Below are positions 20,763 to 33,689 of a DNA stretch of 64,000 nt, one piece after another. The DNA comes from Aphrophora alni (taxonomy: Eukaryota > Arthropoda > Insecta > Hemiptera > Aphrophoridae): the NCBI GenBank assembly GCA_963513935.1, contig OY740765.1:69288253-69352252 (forward strand), read 5' to 3'. Every line of letters begins with the position of its first letter. Position 1 is the first letter of the stretch. A program made the position numbers and the translations under genes. The notes under the pieces were generated by a model, which saw nothing but the letters and a program-made list of their open reading frames with translations, had not been told where the DNA came from and searched no databases.

Positions 20763-23700
20763 AGAATTAATAACTTTAGTTTTATAGTTGCAAATTATTT
20801 TAAAGTAAAATAACATGAGAATTATATATACATAATAGCAGTGCATTAAAAATATTTTGAATTAAAATATTATGTGGTTTTCTCAACCATTTGGGAATGA
20901 TAAGCACATTTGTTTTATTCTAACTAATAAATATGATACCACTCATTTTTAAATTATATATTCAAGCTACAACTATTTGTCACTCATTAGTATTCTACTA
21001 ATTCAGTAAACAGTAGACCTTACTCTTTGAAAATTTTAATTCATTCAATAAACCCTTCTTATACAGGGTAATGAGTTATTGTGACAAACTACATGGTAAA
21101 AGTACTATATTCAGTGTTATTTCTAAATTGTTTGTCTTGAATTTATAATCTGATGATGCTGCTTATGGTGTCAAAACAGCTGAAATGGAAAATATATTTT
21201 AACAAGAATTGCAGACATTCATAAAGAATCAAAACAAGACAGTAAAGTACTTTACATGAAACAAAAACACATGAAAAACAAAAACATGAAAGAAAATACT
21301 TACAGTAAAACACGTGGTATTATTGTTTTTATCAAACTACATTAAAATAATAATTTATTGTGTGATATGTCATAGTGATTAAGACACAAAGCCTTCATAA
21401 TAACTAGAAAAAACATATAGATTCAGAAATAAAACCCTTTATAAATATATCTTAACATAGATTAAAGTTAATTTCTGGCCAAATTTTCTCAAATATTTAG
21501 GTATTTTTAAACACTTTAATACTATTTTTCAAGTCAACATTTTTGTTTGAGCTTCCTTAGGTAATATGTTAACATACCATGTACATTTATAAATATTTAA
21601 TTAAATATATACGTATTGAGACGGTTTTGAATAATACCCAAACTGCTCAAGTCTCAAATATATCCAAAAAACGAAAGAATTGGAATATTTTATAAAAATA
21701 CGGTTTTTACTAAATTAAAATAACCCGTATCAACAGGTTGACTAAGCTATATTTGTTGACCCTATAGAATTTTATTCAAGGGTGAGAGTGTTCAATGATG
21801 AGTCATCTGTAAGCACCAGCAGGAACTTATTAATTAACTGACCTGTCCATACAGGAGAGATGAATCATTCTACTAAATTAGTATCATTGTTAGTTTAAAA
21901 GTTAGAGTTAAAAAACCAAGAGATGAAAAAACCAAAAAATAAGAAATTCCAAAAAACCAAACATGGTATATTAAAGCTTAGTAGGAATAAATTCATTTTG
22001 CAAAATAAAAATTTTGCATTGAGAAAAACGCTGTCAAAGATCACTCTTGAGACATTTTTCTCAAATATAACATAATGTAAAAGTTTTTGAGGATAGTAAA
22101 AACAACAATTGATAAAGGGCATAAAGGGAAACACTTTTGGGAAGTTTGGTCAAAAATGGCCAAACCAATAATGATAAATAAAATAAGAAAGGGTTAATTT
22201 GGTTAAATCAAAAGTTTAAAAGTTAAAAAAGATAAATTTTATGATACAGTAAGATTAACAAGAGATAATATTGTAAAATTGAAGAATGTATTTATTAAAA
22301 TGAAGGGGTTTTCTATCACCAAGAAAGCGTATGCCAAAAGACGAAACTTGGAGGCTGCATAACGTCTTAAATAAAAGGACTACGAGGATAAACCATGAGG
22401 ATTCTTTCGTTTCAGGACAAGAGCAACAAGTAACTAAAGAAAAATCGTCGAAATCTCGAAAGGATCAAAAGTTGAAAATCACGAAAACATTGAAACTCGA
22501 AAAATTATGTAACCTACAAAGCAAGAGGAAGAAAAGGATGCCTTCAGAATTTCCAAATTCGCAACCAAAAAAGAGTTATGGCAAATTAGAAGAAAATTGT
22601 TAAAAAACCTTGAGCGACAAGTACGAACATGAAACGAGGTAGATCACCTGTATGCAGTTAGGAGGGGAGAAATTCCCACAACAGCAGACAATGCAGACCA
22701 AAATAATACACAAATCAAAAGGGGTAATTAAGAAATAGTTTGGAGAAAGTAGATTGACAAATAGATAAAGGAAGCTTAGTACATCATCCTACTGTGAAGG
22801 GTTGAAAACGAATCAAAACAACGGGAAAAACATTAAAAGCAAAAAGGGAAAATTAGAGGGAAAGTGACAATTTTGGAAGAACCAAGGTAACTTCGTTGAG
22901 AGTGGAGAAAATTAAAGCATAATTTTCATCATCGGACCTAGTAGGTCAATTTCTGGATTCTACAGCGAACCATGTTGGATATAATTCTACTACTCAACTA
23001 TGCTCAAGATATAAGGACTTAGAAAATTTTCGTCGAATAAATATTGGACTTGGAAGATTTTTTAAAAATATTTTCGATTTTATAAGAAGACATGTTATAG
23101 CTTCGTGAAGAAATAGGACAGTGTTAGCATTGAATAACACGAGCTATTAAAGGAAATTAGCATTTGAAACTTTGCATTGAACTATCGCTATTTGATTCAA
23201 GAAACTTCGGAAAGCACAAAATTCATCACAATATACCACTTTGGACCAAGTTGGAAGTTCCTACGAAAGAATATCGAGGCATCGGGAGAAAATATTCAAC
23301 TGACCCTACTCAGACTTTCTGGATCGTCTACCTGCCTTGACCAACTGGAAATCATTGAGGAACGGGATTGATGCAGCCTTACTACTGAACACCATTCAGG
23401 AGCCGAAGCCATCTTTAAACATACCAAGGTACCCTATTTCGAATAAACAAATATTCACCAAATCATTAAATTAAATTTAAAGATAGATAAAATAAATTGG
23501 GAAAGTTTTAAAATATTTTAAATTCATTTTTACTTTCTTAAATAGCTGCTACTCATGGTCAATTGAATAGGATGTTAAGTTAATATTGAAATTATACATA
23601 AAACTTAGAATTTTAGTTTTAATTTGTACTTGTTTATTATTAGAACATAAGAGTAAACAATAATTGATAAAGCTTTAAATAAATTTCTACCTGATAAATC

Positions 23701-24640
23701 TATTCTATTTTTTAATTTAAATAAATAAAATAAACTTGCTATTTGTGTTATATGTGTTTTAATTTGTCTTTGATTGAATTTATGTTTGTGTATGAATAAT
23801 TGAATTTCTTGTGTGTTTTTATTTAAACATAGTTTTAAGTATATTTTGAAAGAATAATAATAATAGTTTTTGTAATGGTTCTGTTTTCAATTATACTTGA
23901 TTCATATTGTTTTGATATTAGGTTGATTGATAGTGTATACTATTAAGATTTTAATTTAAATTCAAATAATATTCAATATTTTTTTTAATTTGGACTTTTA
24001 AAAAGATTTAATTGAATAATTTTTTTATTTAATGAATTAAATTTTAATAACATGTAAATCCTATGTGCTTTTCAGGTTGTGTAATTAATATTGTATAGAA
24101 ATATTAGTGCTCATATTTTCACATTGTTCATATAGATTTTGCAAACAGCTTTTTGATATAGACACACCTCGAGAAAAGGATTTAATTGAAAGATAAAGTA
24201 AAGCTAGTCCAAAATTAAACAAAAGGAAGTTAAACTTAACTTAAAATTAAACTAAGAACAAATCTTGCTCTAAACAAGCGAGTAAGATTCATTCTTGCAA
24301 TCGAGCTGTAATCCCATAATCAAAAATAAGAATAAGTGAGTGAAAGGTGAGCTCGTTGCAGTATGGTTATGTAAACAACATTTTTTTTTTTTAGTAAATG
24401 AGGTATGTCTTTTTATCATAAATTTATTAAATTGTCCTAAAGGTGGTTCAATAATTCTACAGCATTTCAAATGTTTTCCCTTCATTTTGCCACATTCTCA
24501 AAAAATAAGTTTTTATTATAGCATGACATTTGCTTTAAGATACATTTTATTGGTGGATTAGTTTTATGTTGTGTTGTTTTAGATATTCCCCAAAAAAAAT
24601 TACAATAAAGAAATGTATTTTATAAAAAGACTGCTAAGCA
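20763..24640. other. Intronic DNA with unassigned coding-like scraps
   Basis: This is intron between two ATF2-like exons. A 90-codon basic, Lys-rich frame (22331-22603) starts MPKDETWRLHNVL but matches no family I know. Around 22620-23440 other short blocks look like a decayed retroelement, without a diagnostic motif. Otherwise the sequence is AT-rich. Confidence 0.3.
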
Positions 24641-24653
24641 ATAATCTGAAACA

Positions 24654-24890
24654 TTGATTGTTTATCTCAAAACATTACGTCAATTTTAGATATTGATTGT
24701 ATACCTAACAACATTACGGCAATACAGACATTGATTGTTTATCTATAATAATGTTAAGGGTATTAACAGGCATTGTTTTGTATCTAACAACGCTATGGCA
24801 ATCACAGACATAATTATTTATCTATAATAATGTTATTGGAAAAACAAATGTTGATTTTTTACCTTACAAAGTTATACTAGTTTCAACATC
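24654..24890. repeat. Degenerate tandem repeat, period about 39 bp
   Basis: Starts at about 24654, 24693, 24731, 24773, 24811 and 24851 share TTGATTGTTTATCT-like openings followed by AACA(A/T)TACG-like sequence. Six copies, strongly diverged, lie inside an intron of the ATF2-like gene. Confidence 0.6.
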
Positions 24891-25620
24891 AATTCAATAT
24901 CAATATTAGGAAGTAAATTCATTGGTCAATAATAATCAAAACATTATATTTATTATCACTGATAAAAATATACACTTTTTGTTTAAAGATAAAATAATTT
25001 AAACATAAAAAAGATTTGTGATCTTTTTGAGAATACAACTTGGATCAATATTGAATAGTGGTGTTGAAAGGTTAAATATTTACAAGGTTACACGGTGATT
25101 TAGGTGCTTAAAATATATTTAAAAAATCAGAATGATAGTGGTTTAAAGGTAGATGATGTTTGATAAATAACCACCTTCAGTAAGATTATAGGTTACTAAA
25201 TTACCAGAAATGTGAGATATCAAAATGTAAAAAAAAATTATTTTTTTTAATTCTTATACCATAGGGTTGACAAAGAATTTCCGATTTTAGTTTTTACTGT
25301 CATAATCAAGTAATAGGTTTTTAAAGTAAATTTTGGGCTTTTAAATTATTATATTATAACTTTGAAAACAGTTCATTTTAGAAAAGATAAAAAACAAAAA
25401 GTGTTGACTTAATTTCATTTCTTAATTTCTTAGATAAAACCTTTCGTTTCCTTAACTCAATTAATGTTTATTTTAAACCTTTATGATTTTTTAAAATTAA
25501 TCGCTCACAATAATATGAAGACAGTAATCTAATTATTTCATAAACATTTAGTAGTGTACTCTTTTTTCTAAACTAATTTTTGATGGTAACCCGTATACTT
25601 GTATTGATAGTATTACCCAC

Positions 25621-25760
25621 TTGGAAGGCTGCACTTCCAGTTTTTCCTGCCTCAACTGCTTTTCGAAACGTTTCCTCAAATGGATTTACATTCTGAAGAT
25701 CTTGAAAAAGGCCCACTTCTTCACAGTTGCGAATAAATCGTGTTGGAGTTGGTGTTTGGT
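25621..25760 (-). CDS. Atf-2: ATF2-like transcription factor, exon with kinase-docking TP motif
   Basis: On the minus strand TTTTTCCCCAG precedes 25760 and GTGGGT follows 25621. The first two bases complete the codon left by the exon at 31944-32031, giving A-DQTPTPTRF across the junction. The exon continues IRNCEEVGLF, FQDLQNVNPFEETF and a KAVEAGKTGSAAFQ end. The TPTP pair matches the threonines that p38/JNK phosphorylate in ATF2, and RNCEEVGLF is a family hallmark. The alternative donor four bases further on would put a stop in the next exon, so GTGGGT is preferred. The exon is 140 bp and ends in phase 0. Confidence 0.9.
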
Positions 25761-25799
25761 CTGGGGAAAAACCAACATTGTAGCCTATTATGTAATATT

Positions 25800-26217
25800 A
25801 CCAAAAAATTGTGTTTAAATATTTCATAAATCCTAAAAATTTAATTTGTTTTTAGCTTACAAAATCTAGAAAATCCATAATCTTAATCTTAGATAAATAA
25901 TCCATTATCCTTTATCTTCTCTCAACATGGCTACTTAAAATTAATATAATTAAAAAATGAAATACTAACAATAACAGAAATAATAATAAAACATTCATCT
26001 GTGGTTCAACATTTTATTCTTCTTTTTATTCTCTCTACTGATTGGGAAAGTGAACAGTGTTTATGTATGACATATTTCAGAACTTTAGTATTTTATTATG
26101 TTTTTCTATTTGTGTACTGTACTAGATTACAAAGTAAGCCCGTGTTTCCTATGAATACAAAATCTAAACAATAATTTAATTTGATAATTCAAATAGTGAT
26201 AAATCAAACATTCCTTT
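25800..26217. other. AT-rich intronic DNA
   Basis: Nothing recognised. Confidence 0.45.
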
Positions 26218-27950
26218 TTAACCCTAGAGGCGGCATGGTTAATTTTCTGCCAATTATTTGTTTGTTTAAAAATTAATAAAAAATATTATTTTTATACAAA
26301 ACCTAACTTATAAGACATCATTTTTCTCAGAAAGATGCATAGAATTCATCTATGTAATAAAAAATATAATTTTTGAAACGGTTTTGGAGTAAGTATGTTA
26401 CATGTCAAAAAATGATGTTATCATTTTTCAGAAAAACCTGTATCATCCAAAATCAATAGCTTACCACCTTTTTCTAAGATATACAAAAGTTTTGTGTAAT
26501 ATTTGTCAGTATATTTAGGAAAAAAAATAATAAAAATTTGTTACATTATCAAAATTTAAAAAAATATTTTATAGAAAAAGGTAAATTGGTCATTTTATTT
26601 TCTAAAATTTACCAAAAATAGTAATATATATTTTATACAAAAGTTCTATATATCATTATATTCAGAAAGGTGCATAGAATTTAGGTGTGTAGTGAAAAAA
26701 AATGTTAGATGTGAAAAATTTGGAAATTTTTGGTCAAATACCAAAAAATCGAAGAGTAACAGATAGAATAATTTCACAGAAATGGTAATCAATACCCTAC
26801 TAATAGATTTTTTTGACTTTTTTCAACGATTACTAGAGATTTGTAATATATTTGTGAATATATTTAGGGGGGGGGAAATAATAATTTGTTACATTTTCAA
26901 AATAAAAATACTGATTTCCCCTAAAAAGGTAACTTTCACAAGTGAGATTAGGTTTGACACCTTGACAATTTAGGCGTAATTAGTAACTTTCTAAAGCTAG
27001 GCCTAAGACAAAATCACTAGATGTCACTAAAACAATAAACTTTACAAAGAATAACACACATATACACTTGTATAATCAAATAAAACACTCAATATAAGAA
27101 AATTTGCTTATAGCCTAAATTTACAACATTCCTCTAGGTTATCCCAAATATAAACTATTCACAAACTAGAAATTCACTCAAAAACATAAACTTTAGAAAT
27201 AAAAACACATATATTGTAACTTGTATACACAATTTATATACAATTTGTATACACAAACCTTCAAAGTAACAAATATCTAACCCCAAAACAATATGCGCCA
27301 CGCCTTTTATTACAGTATTTACGTCACACAATTGCGTATGTTGGGAGATCAAAACAAAACCTTCTAAGTATGTATTGCCTATATCAAGTGGTACCAACTT
27401 GTAGAATGAAATGTCCTCTACAACATACTATAAATATCGAAAGGAAAAATCGATTATGTCATTTAGTAAACTGCGCCGAATGCCAAGTGAATTTCGTGCT
27501 GTCAGGTTTCTACTTTCGTCAAGTAGAAATATCTCTGGATCTGTGACGCAGAAAAATTTGTAATCTACGGTTAGAAAGAGAAACATGTGATCTATAGAAC
27601 AGTGTTTTGGTCGACTTATTTGACAGAAAAATAGATTTGTAATCTCATATGGGGAAAAATGGAGTCGCTTTTACTAAAAACCTCAGAGTTGAAATCTACG
27701 ATTTTACGCATCAAAAATATGCAAACTTCACCATTTTTTGGAATATTATTTATAACGTTTTGTGGTATTTTTTTTGCATGATTATGCATCTACGGAACAT
27801 TAGTTTTCCAACGGTATTTTATTTATTGCGATAAGACGATTCTAAGTGGGCGTAATGTTGAATTGCAAAATACATGTTTTCCGGTTGTTAGACTAAACCA
27901 TGCATGAAAAATTGACCCGCTGAGCGGGTCGGTGCCGCTTCTAGGGTTAA
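26218..27950. mobile_element. Long non-autonomous piggyBac-type element, copy 2
   Basis: The element at 26222-27946 (1725 bp) sits between TTAA sites at 26218-26221 and 27947-27950. Its ends are CCCTAGAGGCGGCA and the complement CCCTAGAAGCGGCA. It aligns end to end with 17647-19406, with scattered substitutions and small indels. Near the right end is the palindrome GACCCGCTGAGCGGGTC (27914-27930), degraded in copy 1. There is no transposase frame. It lies in the intron between the zinc-finger exon and the TPTPTR exon. Confidence 0.8.
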
Positions 27951-28328
27951 GCAAGAAGCCTTTTCAAGCAAAAGGCTCTTTTAAACAAGAATTTCATTTT
28001 AATGGAATTGTATTTTCAGATCATTAGAAGACCCAACATTGATTGGCAATTAGAAGCTGAAGGTACAACAGATTTTATATTATGCTATGTAAATATCCAA
28101 ATATGGTCATTTTATCAAAACCAACAAGATTAATAATGTAAAACAAATCAATTATAATTTTTATTATAAATAGAAGTTATGTGTAGATGAAAGAAGAAAG
28201 TGATCATAACATAGTTCACTATTCATAATTAAATAATTGAATGTGAAACTTTGGATAACACTAGAATTGTAATTATCATTCTAAAACAAATTAATACTAC
28301 TAAGGCTCGTCATTGCAGAAATACAAAC

Positions 28329-28933
28329 AAGAGCAAAGCAAGTGTTATACTATTAGGTAGGTTCGTTCCGTCTGAGTAATGAACTCTAGCAAGCCGACTA
28401 AAGATTTTATTTATTTTAATTTTTTTATAATAACTTCATTATTTATCATCGTAAAGATGTAGGCCTAGGTTTGGTACTATTACATGCAGAATTGAAATCT
28501 GCAAATTTGTATTTAATTTGGTGTGTTATAAGTTGAATAACACTCAATATATGAACAAAAACTGTTTTCATATTTCCATCATTTAGTCATTTTCAATTCT
28601 ATTTTTCTAAATTTTAATAGAATTCTACATGAACACACTATAGTCCCTTATCCTTTTTAAAAAATCTTTCTATCAAATATATTAACCATCTGTAACTTTA
28701 TAACTGTCAAAAATTGAGCATTTTAAATATAATTTAAGAACATCTGTTTCATAAACTGCTCCATGAAAGTGAATAAGACAGAGGGTATTTCCAGAATTGT
28801 TGGAATTGAAAATTTTTATTTTTATTTTAGGCATTTTTACTAACATGAGCAAAGTAAATGTTATACTATTAGTAAGGTTCGCTCCGTCTGAGTAACAAAC
28901 TTCAGCAAGGCGACTAGCGGTTTTATTTATTTT
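28329..28933. repeat. Pair of about 90-bp direct repeats
   Basis: The segment 28329-28421 is repeated at 28845-28933. Both contain GTTATACTATTAG, CCGTCTGAGTAA and the end TTTTATTTATTTTAA. They are about 80-85% alike by eye and 516 bp apart. They could be two scraps of one dispersed family or the ends of an unrecognised element. Confidence 0.6.
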
Positions 28934-29429
28934 AAAGTTATAAATAGTTGAAGCACAAATCAACGGCAGTTAAAAAAATCCCAATTAAAATTTCAGTATT
29001 GGTTAAATGGAGCGTAGTGTTGCAAAATGTATCCATACATATTTCATCTATGGTAGGAAATACAGCGTAGGTAGGAAAATTAAAGCTAACATCATAAATA
29101 TAAAAAGTATAGTGCTGTGGAAGCTTTATATGTAGGCCTATTGAACTAAAACAGAAACAGACAGATTTTTCAGTACCATGTTATATGAAAAAATGTGGTT
29201 AATTTTGAAATGCCTGTAACAATTTGATTTATTATAAACTTTTGAATAAATAGCATATTTAAAGCCATTAGTGTCTAAAAAAAACGTGCTGCTCTATTTC
29301 TGCTCTATATTGGCCGTGCTTTCAATAACAATGTAAGGATGAACTTTCCATCATAACAAATGACCGATGATAGTTTTATTCTAGGGCATAGTAATTAAAA
29401 ATTGTCTAAAAATAAAATTGTCAAAATGT

Positions 29430-30130
29430 TTAACCCTCTCCCTTAATGCCATTAGCATAGTAAAGCATAGGACAATAAGTAAGACACCCTAGACCACAGT
29501 GTACTAAAGCGCACCTCTAGATTCTTCAGTAAACTTCAACCTTGTGATAATTTTTAGTACTATTACAAATGTTTCGTAAAAATTTAATATTTTATTTCAT
29601 TATTTTACGCAGAATTATGTGTCATTTGATTGCATAAATAATTTATTTTTTGTATTAACCATGTCGCAGTTTTTAATATGAAAGTACAAGTGACACTTAT
29701 ACTTTAAATGAAATTGATTGTGAGATTAATATTGATGTAAATGATGTAAGTGAAAATGATAATTCAGGGATGAGTAATGTGTTTAGTGATGTAGGATGAA
29801 GGTGAAAACGATAACAGCTTGGTAGTGGGGATAGTGTGTGTAAGCCTAATCACAGACTCATTCTATCATTTGGAGTGAAGCACTATATTATTAGACAGTG
29901 AAAGCCCAGTTGATATAGAGATTAAGGACTACTTAGAACTTAGCTGTGTTTTGCAGAGGCTTCAAAACAACAGACTTCTTCTTAATTATGGTAAAACAAA
30001 TTGCAATTGGTTTTACTTCTAATAGAACGTTTAAACATCCCTGTTCAGTTTATATGGATCATGAAGAAATTGTGAAAACTCACTCCACCAAGTTCTTTCA
30101 TCTTGCGGTTGACCAATGTCTCACTTGGTG
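29430..30130 (+). pseudogene. Possible piggyBac-like acidic N-terminal remnant
   Basis: TTAA at 29430-29433 is followed by CCCTCTCCCTTAATGCC. From about 29682 a broken frame reads DTYTLNEIDCEI, NIDVNDVSENDNS, an acidic Asn/Asp-rich stretch like the N-termini of piggyBac transposases elsewhere in this window. Later codons (to 30130) match nothing I know, and no right end was found. This is a weak call. Confidence 0.25.
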
Positions 30131-30540
30131 AATGTACTATACGTGAATTATATTACTAAGATGGGTTTGATAAATAAAACACATCATATCTGTTTATGCT
30201 AATACTGTGTGTGTCTACTAAGAAGATGAGTGTGAAACTGACCAGGAAAACTGCAAGATGGAAAAAGCATTAGGTTGGGCTGGCAGGAATAGGTACTGGT
30301 TTCTCCAGCCAATAGCGTTTATTGATTTCTGGCGGAGTGTAATGAATGATATGACGTCACACAGATTATGCGATACTCCCACTCTTGTACAATTGCATAC
30401 AATTCCTGCCCTCTTAATTTTTTAAACAATAACATTAAAAAAAAATTTTTTATTACATGTTAAATCTTTAAATTTAGTCACACAGCTTACTTACACAGTC
30501 GTGTTAAGGTTAGGTTAGTGTAGCTATTTACTGGTCGGTT

Positions 30541-30815
30541 AATTGATCTAGGTTGGGGCATTATAAAGAAACAGAATATAACAAAAGACAGCAAACTATT
30601 TTGACTCTATAATACAAATATCTGATGCAACTACAGTAGTGATACCCAACGAGCCCGTCATCATTTCTCTCCCTCTTTTTCTAAGCTATTCCATTAGACT
30701 TGCCCCACTCCTCCAAACTCCCAACAGTCATGTCAAGTATACACAAACTCGTCAAATGCACATCTCAATATTACTTGAAGATAACTTCTATAAATTCACA
30801 AACAGAGGTAGACTT
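30541..30815 (-). repeat. Dispersed repeat, copy 2 (inverted)
   Basis: Reverse-complement relative of 4787-5030, covering the 5' region and the first codons of the same decayed transposase (the complement reads ATGCCCCAACCTAGATCAATT-like sequence). It is truncated right after the start, so only the 5' end was kept. Confidence 0.65.
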
Positions 30816-31943
30816 TGTATAGGGATATAAGATGTATTTAATTCGTATAACATGAGCGATGAATTGTGTGATAAGGGAAGAGCCTGGTTTATAGTTGGCA
30901 CATCCTGGAAGGGAAAGTACTGTAAATGCTATAAATATAAACATTGCACATTATGTTTTTATTAAACAAATATATTAAAATAACAATAATAAACTGTTGT
31001 AATAGGTACCCAGTTTCTTATTGATAAAATGTATGTTGTGAATGTCAAAAAGAATACAAATTTCCCCTCAATTGCTCGACAAAAATTGTTAAGAATCTTT
31101 GGAACTACTACAGATTTGAAAAAGTTTTCATATTCAATTAGCATCCAAATTATATACCAATGTTGCCACTTACAATATTTATGTTGTCACTGAAACTTTT
31201 TCAATAAAATATGTTGAAAAATCTAAATTTCCTACATTTTAACAGCTAAAAATGATTATAGTTCGGGAACCAATACTATACCAATTTCAAAAAAAGTTGT
31301 CAGTTCTAATTAGTATTCAAATAATTTTTTGTTTAGCTTAAGTTGGAGAGAAGATCCAATGGTCCTAACTTCATCTCATTAATAAAGATTATTAAATAAA
31401 ATGTATGTCGAAATTCTGCTTTTCGTATTACCTGTACAGACAAATATTGTAACAACTTGGGAACCACTAAATTAATATGAATGAAACATAGTCTACAACC
31501 TCACCCGATATCGTACCTACATAAGATAAAAAATTGCATGAAAATCGAAACAGCTGGTCTTGAGTTATAAGCTTATAAACAAATAAAGAGAGTATGTTGC
31601 GTTTTATAAGTAAATATATTTGAGTCATGTAGTATTAATGGACTTGCTTACCATTATTTTATTGCTGATTTAAATTTGGTGATAATATTACTTTCCAATA
31701 TCACAAAATTCTACATTTTAATACATAAACTATCATATAATATATGTGATCAATTCCTATTAATATACATATATGTAATGTGATGAACATAATTTACAAC
31801 AAATTAATTCAAAAAAGAAATTCAAAACTAGAGTACTAAAATAATGTCTCAAGAAATTCTTAAATAATATTTTGGGAGAAGTAATTATAAATAAATAAAT
31901 ATATTTAAGCCATTGGTTGCTATTGAAGAAAATAATAGCTTAC

Positions 31944-32031
31944 CTGCAAACATATTATTCTTAGTTCCTAAATTTAGAACCATTCCATGCTTTTTCCTAT
32001 GAGCACTTAAATGATCTTGTGTGGGGAAACG
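31944..32031 (-). CDS. Atf-2: ATF2-like transcription factor, zinc-finger exon
   Basis: On the minus strand TTTGTTTTAG precedes 32031 and GTAAGC follows 31944, both strong sites. The 88 bp read as 29 codons plus one base: RFPTQDHLSAHRKKHGM, VLNLGTKNNMFA, then G. This is the second half of the N-terminal C2H2 finger of ATF2/ATF7 (both His present, in SAH and KKH). The two Cys must be in the preceding exon, which was not found up to the right edge. The final G joins the next exon to make A-DQTPTPTR. This confirms the gene's identity and its minus orientation. Confidence 0.9.
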
Positions 32032-32039
32032 CTAAAACA

Positions 32040-33300
32040 AAACAATACAAACACTTAAAAAATCATGAATTATAAAATTATCTAAAATTTGCCTATTTAT
32101 GTGTTTTAAACAAACATACCTTAATTTATCTCTGAAGCAACTTAATATTTTAGTCCATAAAAAACAGATTATCTTTGTATTTGTAACTTGTCTTTATAAA
32201 GTATATGAGATATATTTATACCATTCTATTAAAAGTAGTATGCTGACTTGCTTATTTGTTCATTGTGTATGAAATTGTATATAACCAATTCATTCAGAGT
32301 TTGTTTATTTAAATTTATAAGGTCTATAATTTAATAATTCATAACAACAATTTCAAAAATATATTTGCTTTCTTCATGACAAGAATGATTAATGTTTTAT
32401 TGAAATTATTTCAAATGTTATCTTGGCCTTGCTATTCCGTAAACACCTTGTGTAGGCCTCATGTTTAAACACTTGTTTGCATGATATTTGTACAATAGGT
32501 ATAACTGATAATTTTTTGTTATCAGGTAAATGGTTTTAGATACTTGTATAACAATTCCTATGATACATTGTTAATTAATGCTATTATTTTGTTAATGCAT
32601 ATTTACAATGTTGTGACAATCAAGTTTTCCCTTGTGACTCTATGGATGATAATTATATTAGGAATCCCATTCCCCAGCCATGCTCCTTGACATAAGGAAT
32701 GAATATCACAACAGCTACGGATTAAAATGATTAAATGCATACACAAAATAAATAACACTAACGATAATTTATAATACCTAAAATAAAATAAGAATGTGGA
32801 AAAATCACATAATTTGTAGACCATGGCTCAATACTATATACCAGCTCCAGTTTACATGGGTCTGTTTTTATCCTCACTAACTTAAATTTGTTGTTTACTT
32901 GGTATTGCATATTTTTGAATGAATTTTAATTATTCATCTGAATAACTGTAATATTTACTACTAATGAGTAGAGGGTGTGATAAGATAGCCTTGCTCTGTG
33001 ACCGATCGAGAGACATCTCCCATTTACCATAAGCTCCGCCCTGTATGTCATAGTTTCTCCTTGAAGTCAAGGTCTATAGTACAGTGAGATCTTCCACTCA
33101 TAACAAGTACCTCACCAAAACAACTCTAAAGTACCTTATCTATGTTATCAAGTTGTTAAAAGAATTATTCCCCCCCCCCATACTCGCAATATAATCTCAT
33201 ATTTATTTTATTACATAACTTTAATATATTGTAACCAAACTTTAACTTGTATAAGTAAAACTCAATTATAACCTGTTGGTATATTTGAATTAAACTGTTA
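32040..33300. other. AT-rich DNA, upstream intron of the ATF2-like gene
   Basis: No exon matching the first half of the zinc finger was seen on the minus strand. A C8 run is at about 33171-33179. Otherwise unremarkable. Confidence 0.4.
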
Positions 33301-33309
33301 ACAGATGCT

Positions 33310-33598
33310 TTGTAACATCTACGTGTGAACAGTATGATGATCATAACATTTCAAATAATTGGGAAAGTTCACTATCATTTAAAAATGATGACCATATCGC
33401 ATGCAACTATGATAACCAGTGATGGATTCGAAAAGTTCTTGAGGTGAGTGGAGAAAATATTTACCTGTCAGATCATTTTTTCATCCATGTGGACCAAAAA
33501 CGTCTTTTAAACTTTCCAAAAATGATACAGTTAGGTAACGATAAACAGAGTACTTCAGAAACTAACTCCATTGGAACTGACTACAATCACTGGATGTA
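33310..33598 (+). pseudogene. Coding-like remnant, repeated arthropod family
   Basis: One frame stays open apart from a single TGA: it reads HIACNYDNQ, stop, WIRKVLEVSGENIYL, SDHFFIHV, then LLNFPKM and ends NHWM. The pattern 'YDN-x-WWIGxVxEVS...FxHPHGP' recurs in uncharacterised repeated arthropod proteins, from memory. It may be transposon-associated. Function is unknown. Confidence 0.3.
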
Positions 33599-33689
33599 AC
33601 TACAATATTTCTGATAAACTGTGCAATGAAATTTCTAAATTGTTTATTTCTGTGAATGCCTAGTGAATTTTTATTTAACTCATCAGCGC

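Noticed and set aside
21150..21195. CTGATGA...GAAA resembling a hammerhead ribozyme core
   Set aside because: The stem II closing pair is T-T and no stems I or III can be drawn.
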